From Oligoflexales bacterium (GTDB taxonomy: Bacteria > Bdellovibrionota_B > Oligoflexia > Oligoflexales > CACXFL01): a stretch of DNA of 6,915 nt. The DNA is taken from assembly GCA_028282865.1 (NCBI GenBank), contig JANQHA010000409.1, positions 1 to 6,915 of the forward strand, written 5' to 3'. A model generated the notes under the pieces. That model did no database searches and was not told the DNA's origin. It saw only the letters and a list, made by a program, of their open reading frames with translations. The translations under genes were made by a program, and so were the position numbers. Positions 1-6,398 of the stretch are shown one piece after another. How positions within the stretch are numbered: the stretch's first letter is position 1; each line of letters opens with the position of its first letter.

Positions 1-543
1 ACAATCGATGGCTATCTGTATCGACCCTATAGTGATAAGCGAAGTGGAATGATTCTTGGTGAAGGTGCTGCTTCCCTTATTTTAAATAACGATCGTGGCC
101 CCGTTATTATAAAAGGCTACGGCGCTGCTACAGAAGTGAATACCATGACTGGAATCACTGGTGACGGCCTTAGGCGAGCTATGATCGCAGCGCTAAAAGA
201 TGCACAACTTCAATCATCAGATATCGACGTAGTGATTGGCCACGGTGCTGGAACCAGGCAAGGGGATCTAGCAGAAATTAGGGCATATCAATCGGTATTC
301 TCGTCAGGAATCCCTCCTTTAACCAGCTTCAAATGGATGACCGGCCATATGCTCGGAGCTTCAGCGGCTTTTTCTCTGGCTATAGCTGCAAAGTCTTTGC
401 AGGAAGGTTCTATACCGATGCTACCTTATGATATCGGTCTGAAGTCTTCAAAAATTCTTAGACTGACCGAAGGTAGCTTGATCATGGTTTGCGCTCTCGG
501 TTTTGGTGGCAATGCTGGCGTGGTTATTTTAGGCCACAGTTAG
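1..543 (+). CDS. Beta-ketoacyl-ACP synthase (KAS/ketosynthase), 3' part only
   Basis: This is the C-terminal 180 residues of a condensing enzyme of the thiolase fold, which joins an acyl thioester to malonyl-ACP in fatty-acid or polyketide-type synthesis in the cytoplasm. The frame is open from base 1, so the ATG at 49 is internal (Met of the RSGMILGEGAA segment, equivalent to the R-x-G-x-x-x-GEGA stretch of FabF-like enzymes). The two catalytic histidines are visible: His in HGAGT (codon 241-243; the family usually has HGTGT) and His in MTGHMLGAS (codon 346-348), with the conserved Lys four residues before the GH pair (codon 331-333). The C-terminal glycine-rich GFGGNAG motif is present near 499-519. 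The nucleophilic Cys lies upstream, outside the window. About 45% of a usual 400-residue KAS is seen. It ends in TAG and faces the operon to its right. Whether it serves housekeeping synthesis or a secondary pathway cannot be told here; the divergent residues favour a specialised enzyme. Confidence 0.92.
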   Translation, partial: TIDGYLYRPYSDKRSGMILGEGAASLILNNDRGPVIIKGYGAATEVNTMTGITGDGLRRAMIAALKDAQLQSSDIDVVIGHGAGTRQGDLAEIRAYQSVFSSGIPPLTSFKWMTGHMLGASAAFSLAIAAKSLQEGSIPMLPYDIGLKSSKILRLTEGSLIMVCALGFGGNAGVVILGHS

Positions 544-604
544 CTTGTCTTATACTGATCTAGCCTAAAAGTCTGTCGTCTTTCCTATTGCTGCCTTGTT
601 CGGC

Positions 605-1513
605 TCAGATTCCGCCAGCGTATTCATATTGATCAAGGGCCATTTCTTTTAGCAAGGAGGCAGCTTCATCATCTCTATTGGCAGCTAATAGGGAATTGTA
701 GAGATTCATTCTATAAAAGTTTAACTGGCTAGCGCCGTCGACATCGGAGTTATCGAAGGCTTGAGATCGAAAGCTAGCTATTGCTATTTGTTGTGCTTCG
801 ATAGCTTGCTCTAACCTTCCGTCATTGGCGTATAACTCTGCTAGTTTTGTTGCTATTTTTGGGTCTTTAATTGTCTCTATTGAGTCTTCAAGTAGGGATA
901 TCGCTTCTTCACTCCTGCCGGAGGTGGCGTAGATCTGTCCGAGAGCCCCACTGTAGCGAGCCTGCTGCTCATCTGTGGTTGTTGTTGATAAGATCCGTTC
1001 GAACACCTCGGCTCCTCTTTCTAGCAGGCCATTTTCTATGTAGATAATTACTAGCTCTTTTAAAGCGTCTGGTTGGTTTTTTTCGGTATTAAGGGCGTTT
1101 TCAAGCCAAACTATGGCCTCTGCGTCATTACCTTGTTCATGAAGTTTTAATAGCCCTATTTCTGCATCAAGAAAACCTTGCTTTTGTGGGTGTTGCTCGC
1201 GGAGCTGTAATAGCTTTGCTATAAGCTGCTCGGGTGAGTCGTGATTCGCACCATCTACCACCTGTCCCCAAGCTACATCAAACGACTGCGCTGCTAAGTC
1301 GTTTTGGCGACGATAAGAGGTATGTTCGCGATCAGTCGCGTCATTGATCATTGAGGTGTGGATTCGTGTCTCTACATTTTTTTTTGGTTCGCGCCCCTCT
1401 ATAAATGAAGAGGAGTCAACCGCATCTTCTTGCGGGTTTTTCACTGAACTTAGGACGTAGGCCGCTACTGCAGCTATGATTGCGAATCTAGTTAGAGCTT
1501 TATAACTTAACAT
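605..1513 (-). CDS. Membrane-anchored TPR-repeat protein
   Basis: A 302-residue protein, last gene of the leftward operon. Residues about 8-23 form a hydrophobic segment (FAIIAAVAAYVL) after a short basic start, most likely an uncleaved N-terminal anchor with the rest in the periplasm. Residues 26-90 are polar and probably disordered. From about 114 to 290 the sequence is helical with TPR-like pairs: examples are the segments at 116-142 (AEIGLLKLHEQG, AIVWLENAL), 148-176, 186-212 (GALGQIYATSGRSEEAISLLE) and 220-246 (KLAELYANDGRLEQAIEAQQ). TPRs normally serve as protein-binding scaffolds, so a partner from the same operon is likely. The chosen ATG (1513-1511) overlaps the upstream stop by one base (TGATG) and has GGAGG seven bases before it. 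An in-frame ATG at 1627 would add 38 basic residues inside the upstream gene and would bury the anchor, so it is rejected. No enzyme motif is seen. Confidence 0.85.
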   Translation of the reverse strand: MLSYKALTRFAIIAAVAAYVLSSVKNPQEDAVDSSSFIEGREPKKNVETRIHTSMINDATDREHTSYRRQNDLAAQSFDVAWGQVVDGANHDSPEQLIAKLLQLREQHPQKQGFLDAEIGLLKLHEQGNDAEAIVWLENALNTEKNQPDALKELVIIYIENGLLERGAEVFERILSTTTTDEQQARYSGALGQIYATSGRSEEAISLLEDSIETIKDPKIATKLAELYANDGRLEQAIEAQQIAIASFRSQAFDNSDVDGASQLNFYRMNLYNSLLAANRDDEAASLLKEMALDQYEYAGGI

Positions 1514-3417
1514 CACATCACCTCCAAAAACTGTCGAGCAATTCGCCTTACTTTTGGGTCGGAATTTATACGAATTACATTTTCTAGTTCTTGCCCGAAA
1601 TTTTTCACTTCTGAGCGACGAGACCACAATAGTCTAACCGCCTCGATCCGAACGTCTGATGATTTGGCCGTATAAACTGCGCTATTTATGTCCTGAATAA
1701 TTATGTTATCCAACTCTCGGTATTGAAGTGCATTTAGAGCAGCTAAACTCATTGATTCGTTCTTTAGATTTTTTAAAAATACTTGTAGTTGCTCTCTTGC
1801 TTCCGTCGTTTTGTTAAATCGTAGTGCATTTAATGCTAAAGCTCTTTCTTGAACAGGTCGGTTGGATAAAATAATTTCCTGCAGTGCAGAGAAGGCTTCT
1901 GGAGCCCCGCTGTTACCTAACAGTTTTATCAACAGAGTTCTATTACGTGGGTTATCAGATGTACGTAAATCGGTAGCTCTCCTTATAATGCGCTTTTTTG
2001 CTTCGTTCGGGTCTACATCTGCAAACCTGCCAAGCGCCATCCCGGAAGCAAGCATTGCGGTTGATTGGACGTCTTGATCAGTAGAGCGAGACAGTCGTTC
2101 CAGAAAGTTCAAAGTTTCTAAGGTTGGTTGGTCAGATTGGCTTAATAGCGGTAGAAAATTGAGAAAGGTCCTGCCTTGTTGCTCTCTAAGAGATATGGCT
2201 CGTCTTAGAACAGTTTGAGCTTGAGGGTGTCCCACCTTCCCAAGTGCCACAGCAATAAGCGTGTTTGCGTTACCATTATATTTACCATTGACTAATGGGT
2301 GGAGAAATTTGTCGACTTTATTTGGGTTCAGATATGCGTATGCTCTGATTTTCTTATAGATTGATATCCGCTCTTCTTTATTTAGTTTTTTCTGAACCGT
2401 TGAAAGGATTGTCGAAATGCTGGTTGACTGAAGATCGTTTAGATACGAGTTTTTCATAGCTGCTTTCTTGGATATTTCGTTTGAAAATCCCGACTTCCAT
2501 TTCAGGTTAATTGGTGTGCTAGTCCTACTTTGACTTACGAGTGCATCTAACCGCTCTCTGTCAGGGTTCTCCTTGCTGAGCTCCAAATCGATTGCAATGT
2601 CGTTTTTGTAAGCCTGCTTATTAGAAATTAATAGGACTAATCCGTCTCGCGCAGATAGCTTAGCTAAAGATTTATCTTTAAACTCTGCTGTCCAGCGATT
2701 GCTCGGGGCTAGTTTCGTGGCCGGCGGTCCACTCATTGACTGAACTGCGACCGATAAGATTTTTGTTTTTACCTTTGAAAGTTGAGTTATACCCTCATCC
2801 TCTTGTTGCGAATATCTGACGGAATATTTGCTTAGGTAGTCCTCTTCTACGGAATACCAAGGCTTACTGGGATCTCCATTGTCAGGAAGGCTGACCTGAA
2901 GCTGAGAAACTATGATAGCCCAGGTGTTTTTGACTAGGATATTTGTTGACGGATGAAATGATATAGACTCGATGAGCCCTTTAGAGTTAACAAAAACTTC
3001 GATAGGTTTTGCAAACTGAGCCTCGATAGAGGTCGTGTCTCCCTGATAAGGTGTAGCTAACGATATTCGTACTTTTTTCATTACCGCTGTAAATTTTCCA
3101 GAATTTGATTGGTCAGGGTTACTTAATAAAAGCATTCCGGTAAGCCGCGACTCAATGCTTTTGGGTTTCCAGCCCACCTTGGAGCCAGAGAGATCAGCTC
3201 CAGAAGCGAGAAGAAGTTGAGGGTCATATGAGCTGCTGACTGCAAGTGATAGGTCGTAGGATTTCCAGTGGTCGTCGGGAAGCATCACCGAGTTAAAGAT
3301 GCTAACTTCCTGTCTCTCTGCCGCCTTTTCTTTGGGCGGGAACGCACTGTTAGGTAGCATGATCCAACTTAGCCATATAACTGTTAAACTAACTAGAATG
3401 GTCGCCGCAAGCTTCAT
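1513..3417 (-). CDS. Vitellogenin-N / large lipid-transfer-like protein with HEAT-type helical domain
   Basis: A 634-residue protein. Residues 5-22 are a hydrophobic signal or anchor segment (no clear cleavage site), so the body is outside the cytoplasm. Residues about 53-320 are beta-rich: a YDLSLAV strand, a SRLTGMLLL strand (90-98), a PIEVFVNSKGLIESISF segment (138-154), and WYSVEEDYLSKYSVRY (187-202). The last resembles the E-x-x-x-G-x-C-x-x-x-Y strand of vitellogenin N-barrels, but lacks the Gly and Cys. Residues about 330-634 are helix pairs with turns such as ALGKVGHPQA (390-400) and LLGNSGAPEA (499-508), matching the ALGNxGxP turns of the vitellogenin/MTP helical domain; generic HEAT repeats look similar. 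Barrel followed by helical horseshoe, at about 600 residues, is the family's lipid-transfer module. What is seen is the order and motifs; lipid binding is inferred. The start has AGGAG six bases upstream, and the gene lies nine bases after its neighbour. Alternative: a plain HEAT-repeat scaffold. Confidence 0.65.
   Translation of the reverse strand: MKLAATILVSLTVIWLSWIMLPNSAFPPKEKAAERQEVSIFNSVMLPDDHWKSYDLSLAVSSSYDPQLLLASGADLSGSKVGWKPKSIESRLTGMLLLSNPDQSNSGKFTAVMKKVRISLATPYQGDTTSIEAQFAKPIEVFVNSKGLIESISFHPSTNILVKNTWAIIVSQLQVSLPDNGDPSKPWYSVEEDYLSKYSVRYSQQEDEGITQLSKVKTKILSVAVQSMSGPPATKLAPSNRWTAEFKDKSLAKLSARDGLVLLISNKQAYKNDIAIDLELSKENPDRERLDALVSQSRTSTPINLKWKSGFSNEISKKAAMKNSYLNDLQSTSISTILSTVQKKLNKEERISIYKKIRAYAYLNPNKVDKFLHPLVNGKYNGNANTLIAVALGKVGHPQAQTVLRRAISLREQQGRTFLNFLPLLSQSDQPTLETLNFLERLSRSTDQDVQSTAMLASGMALGRFADVDPNEAKKRIIRRATDLRTSDNPRNRTLLIKLLGNSGAPEAFSALQEIILSNRPVQERALALNALRFNKTTEAREQLQVFLKNLKNESMSLAALNALQYRELDNIIIQDINSAVYTAKSSDVRIEAVRLLWSRRSEVKNFGQELENVIRINSDPKVRRIARQFLEVM
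1517..1525 (-). promoter_or_regulatory. Ribosome binding site of the TPR gene, inside the upstream coding end
   Basis: GGAGGTGAT is a nine-base match to the 16S rRNA 3' end (complement of the AUCACCUCC tail). It encodes the final Leu-Glu-Val-Met of the upstream protein. GGAGG is seven bases before the ATG at 1513-1511, which shares its A with the upstream TGA. Coupled or reinitiating translation is likely, and the site settles the TPR gene's start. Confidence 0.88.
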
Positions 3418-3423
3418 TAGTGT

Positions 3424-3428
3424 CTCCT
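3424..3428 (-). promoter_or_regulatory. Ribosome binding site of the 1513-3417 gene, merged with upstream stop
   Basis: AGGAG lies six bases before the ATG at 3417-3415. Its first two bases are also the last two of the upstream TAG stop (3429-3427), so a ribosome ending the upstream gene stops directly on the next gene's binding site. Confidence 0.8.
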
Positions 3429-5295
3429 ATTCACCGGTCAATAGTTCGTGGTTGATGGTCGATCTTAGTGTGTTGGTAGCTTCTACTGTTGCCAGCAGCC
3501 GGCTGGCCTCGGTTTTAACAGACGCAACGATATCTGAGTAAAGCTCCTCGTCCATCAACTGACTCGCCTTACTTTCTAACCCTGAGATACGAGATAATTC
3601 TGCGACTTCGAAAGACTGTCTTTCGGTGCGATCTCGCGGTTCATTTGCTTTTATGGTCTCGACTGTCTTTTGCCCGGTGCAGACATCGTAACCAACTTTT
3701 TTCTCAAAAAGGACTGCCGTCGGAAATTCATATCCTGGGTAATCTCCAAGCTTTGTACTCCACTCATATTTGTAAGGCTTCATTTCTACAAATGGGAAGC
3801 TACTTCTGGGCTGTGGCACCGAAAAAGTCGATTTTGCCCAGACACCTAGCCTGAGTGAGCCTGAGAGTGTCCTCATTTTTGCTTTGGCGTTAAACTTGGC
3901 GAATATCTTGGGCTTAACATCATTCTCAAGAGCCAAACCAGCTTCGGAATAGCTCCCTATAGTCGCGTCGAATAAATCGATATAACCCTTAACTCCTGCA
4001 AGAATCACGAAAAGCTCAAGATCTGCTCCAATCCCAGCGGAGGCGATGAGGGTTAGGCGATTGATCCACTCAGCACTGCCATAAATTTTTACTGGCATTA
4101 GATCAAGCTGATAGCGAGGACCCATAGAAAGCTTGGCATCTAAACTAAGGGTCACAGGTACAAACCCCATTGGGATGACTGTAGATAGAATCGAGACCTC
4201 CTTGTGTGTGATATACTTCTCTTGACCGTCATCATCCTTTGAGTCGATTAAGTGAAGATCCCATGATTTATTAACGGGGTCTATGACATCGCTGCCAAGA
4301 ACTCTTACTGAAAAGCTGCCTTTAGCGGTCCCTTTTTGAGGAGAAGTAAAACTTGCCTTGGCTTCAAGAACCTTCTTCGATCTTGTTAGAAATAGTCCTT
4401 CGGCATCAGCGCTACTCTTTAGAGTCAGACCGGATATATCTGTTTGCAGTTTAAATTTTGCATCGGCAACCCAACCAAAGTTTGAATCACCACCAGAATC
4501 CGACCAGTTTTCATTAAGTAAAAATGACTTCCCTAGTTTGGTATCAGGACTGCAGGTATCAGAGTCGGCATTGGGATCTACAAATGGTCTCGAGCCTGAA
4601 TCTGGATTTTCCATCTCATCGACAAAACACTCTACGTGGTCGGTGGATACCTCTTCTCCTTCGGCTGGCTCACACTTGTCCCGCTTAGATTCAAGGTACA
4701 TACGTTTGGCACTGGGTTTTTTGTAGCGCTCTTTGTATTCGGCAATATTGTTTTTGACCTCGCTATGCTTAGCGTCAAGTTCCGCCTTCGTCTCATCATA
4801 CGACGGAGAGTTTTCAGCTTTGGCGTACACCTCTTTTGCCGCTACCACTTGATCTTGAATTTTTTCTTGATCAATTTTCTGAACTTCCTCGATAGATTCT
4901 GGATCTGTTGAGCGTAAAGAGTAGCCATACTGATTCATCGCTCTTTCGGCAGTGTTCATTTGATCAATGTATTCGCCAACTGATAACGTTTGGGGTTGAA
5001 ATGATCCTGATTCCTTTATAGCTGATGGCTCGAATCCAGCAGATATCATTTCATCTATTTCCTGCTGCATCTCCGATTCTCGAAGTTGCTTTTCTTCTGC
5101 CTCTAGCTCCAAAACAGCTGTCATGCTGCGCGGTAGTTCCACTCCTTCTGCGTTTTCGATTGTAAATGGTTCGAAGGAGATTGGGCTCGGATGGGAAGCA
5201 TCGAATATCAATTCGTCTGCCAAAGCTGCTGAAGCGAAAAGGCTTAACAATAAACCGGAGATTAACATTTTGTAGTAGAATATATGCTTATTCAT
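3427..5295 (-). CDS. Exported protein: helical N-terminal half, beta-rich C-terminal half; function unknown
   Basis: A 622-residue protein I do not recognise as a named family. Residues 1-26 are a signal peptide (hydrophobic core LISGLLLSLFASAA, cleavage likely after ALA-26). Residues about 57-205 are charged and helical, with coiled-coil character (for example 61-84 and 133-192). Residues 207-260 form an acidic, low-complexity linker with three Cys (208, 223, 248). Residues about 262-530 are rich in alternating hydrophobic/polar strands and short Gly turns (for example 285-335, 378-412 and 415-455), ending in a Trp/Tyr-rich KYEWSTKLGDYPGYEF stretch at 509-524. C539 is the fourth Cys. Residues 555-615 are helical again. 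Four Cys in an exported protein suit two disulfides. The ATG overlaps the upstream stop by eight bases and has GGGAGG five bases before it; this favours it over the Met at residue 10. Position before the lipid-transfer-like gene suggests a joint role; the beta half could supply a lipid-holding sheet, which is inference. Confidence 0.85.
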   Translation of the reverse strand: MNKHIFYYKMLISGLLLSLFASAALADELIFDASHPSPISFEPFTIENAEGVELPRSMTAVLELEAEEKQLRESEMQQEIDEMISAGFEPSAIKESGSFQPQTLSVGEYIDQMNTAERAMNQYGYSLRSTDPESIEEVQKIDQEKIQDQVVAAKEVYAKAENSPSYDETKAELDAKHSEVKNNIAEYKERYKKPSAKRMYLESKRDKCEPAEGEEVSTDHVECFVDEMENPDSGSRPFVDPNADSDTCSPDTKLGKSFLLNENWSDSGGDSNFGWVADAKFKLQTDISGLTLKSSADAEGLFLTRSKKVLEAKASFTSPQKGTAKGSFSVRVLGSDVIDPVNKSWDLHLIDSKDDDGQEKYITHKEVSILSTVIPMGFVPVTLSLDAKLSMGPRYQLDLMPVKIYGSAEWINRLTLIASAGIGADLELFVILAGVKGYIDLFDATIGSYSEAGLALENDVKPKIFAKFNAKAKMRTLSGSLRLGVWAKSTFSVPQPRSSFPFVEMKPYKYEWSTKLGDYPGYEFPTAVLFEKKVGYDVCTGQKTVETIKANEPRDRTERQSFEVAELSRISGLESKASQLMDEELYSDIVASVKTEASRLLATVEATNTLRSTINHELLTGE

Positions 5296-6379
5296 TTTGA
5301 CCTCCCGCCATTCTTATCCATAGTTTTTCTAAGATGCTGATATCTTTTACCGAGTACTCTCGAACTCTATCGAGGCTAATTCCTTTAAGCCAGCTGTATA
5401 GGTGACAGGCTTCGGAGGCTCGGTTCTGACAACTTTGCCTGTACTTGGTAATCTTGTTTCGGTGCATCGACTCTGCTAATTGCTGAGGTGTGTAGATTAA
5501 GATTGAATTCTGATAGTGGCTCAATTCAGCGTCACATATGTTTTGGATTTGCTGCTGTAGGCGAGTTTTTTGATCGCCTATCTGAGTTAGCTGTTCGATT
5601 TCTGTCTTTTTTTGCCTACAGGTGTCTTTGAATGCTTCGAGATCGTTCTTCAAAGTCATAGCTTCGAGGTTAATCGCTCGGCCTCTAATTCTATTGGTAG
5701 CATTTTCTACGGCTTTGACGATTGGCTGACCTAGAGATTCTGCTCGGATGTATTCGGACATTCGTTGTACTAGAGGTCCGGTCTCGTCAATTCCACGTTG
5801 GATGGCACCTAATCTCAAGTGCTTTACAAAGAAGTCTAAGCTGTAAGCCTCTGGCATTTTTTCTAAGGCCGAGAATTGCTCCTCAGAAGCTTTGATAATT
5901 GCTACTGTCTGATCCCTCATCTCGCTGCCTACCTCTTCCAGCCGACCTTTATGGGCGCCGAATACCTCGGAATCTTCTAAGGTTGATATAGCTGATAAGC
6001 CAGATTCAATACGACCCCCTAAACTTCTCATAACTTTTAGACGCTCGGCGAGATTAGCTAGTTCTCGCGATTGGTTCTGTAAGAGGTTGGCGATCATCGA
6101 CTCTATCTCAGCTATCTCGGAGGTTTCGTCAGTGCTTATCTGTGTTCCCACCTGCCGCCATTTCTTTAACCATAATTCCGCACTATTCTGAAAACTCTTT
6201 GCTTCTTTCAGTAGGCCTTTGTCGCCAAAATAGTATTTGTCACGAGTTTTTTTATATTTGTAGAAAGCTGATGTGTAGGAATTGACATCTACCTCTCTAC
6301 TATATGTTTCAAGTAGAGAGGCTAGGGTGGTCTGAGATATAAGGCTTGTTATTACTATGATCAACGATTTAAGATTCAT
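5288..6379 (-). CDS. Exported alpha-helical / coiled-coil protein, function unknown
   Basis: A 363-residue protein with a signal peptide at 1-20 (MNLKSLIIVITSLIS, probable cleavage after TTLA-20). The rest is nearly all predicted helix by composition. Charged heptad-like stretches lie at about 85-135 (IAEIESMIANLLQNQSRELANLAERL), 145-175 and 235-285 (KKTEIEQLTQIGDQKTRLQQQ). Four Cys sit in the last third (254, 282, 317, 325), an even number that would allow two disulfides tying the C-terminal helices. No transmembrane segment follows the signal, so it is probably periplasmic and a structural or adaptor partner of the next protein. The start at 6379 is chosen because AAGGAGG lies eight bases upstream and the signal peptide begins there. 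An in-frame ATG at 6412 would add 11 hydrophilic residues, overlap the previous gene and lacks this ribosome site. It overlaps the next gene by eight bases. I do not recognise the family. Confidence 0.82.
   Translation of the reverse strand: MNLKSLIIVITSLISQTTLASLLETYSREVDVNSYTSAFYKYKKTRDKYYFGDKGLLKEAKSFQNSAELWLKKWRQVGTQISTDETSEIAEIESMIANLLQNQSRELANLAERLKVMRSLGGRIESGLSAISTLEDSEVFGAHKGRLEEVGSEMRDQTVAIIKASEEQFSALEKMPEAYSLDFFVKHLRLGAIQRGIDETGPLVQRMSEYIRAESLGQPIVKAVENATNRIRGRAINLEAMTLKNDLEAFKDTCRQKKTEIEQLTQIGDQKTRLQQQIQNICDAELSHYQNSILIYTPQQLAESMHRNKITKYRQSCQNRASEACHLYSWLKGISLDRVREYSVKDISILEKLWIRMAGGQNE
5301..5306 (-). promoter_or_regulatory. Ribosome binding site of the 3427-5295 gene
   Basis: GGGAGG sits five bases before the ATG at 5295-5293 and inside the last codons of the upstream gene (Ala-Gly-Gly-Gln). 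With the eight-base overlap of stop and start this suggests translational coupling. Confidence 0.8.
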
Positions 6380-6387
6380 TTTATACC

Positions 6388-6394
6388 CCTCCTT
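6388..6394 (-). promoter_or_regulatory. Ribosome binding site of the 5288-6379 gene
   Basis: AAGGAGG lies eight bases before the ATG at 6379-6377, in the 19-base gap after the preceding stop. It fixes the start at the signal-peptide Met rather than the in-frame ATG at 6412. Confidence 0.85.
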
Positions 6395-6398
6395 AGTT

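Noticed and set aside
527..570. Eight-base inverted repeat TTTTAGGC / GCCTAAAA (527-534 and 563-570) around the ketosynthase stop, with an inner CAGT/ACTG pair, considered as a bidirectional terminator.
   Set aside because: The loop is long (28 bases), the stem has only three GC pairs, the T and A runs are inside the stem so neither strand has a following U tract, and an 8-base repeat at this spacing is expected by chance a few times in a window of this size.
1514..1627. Upstream in-frame extension of the TPR gene (38 extra residues, start at 1627).
   Set aside because: It lies wholly within the 634-residue gene, is basic and polar before the hydrophobic anchor, and the ATG at 1513 has an excellent ribosome site.
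1862..4911. Several + strand open frames of 69-122 codons opposite the operon (for example 1862-2077, 3299-3541, 4358-4726, 4636-4911).
   Set aside because: They are antisense to long, well-supported genes, have no ribosome sites I can see and encode low-complexity hydrophobic/Ser-rich strings typical of reverse-strand shadows.
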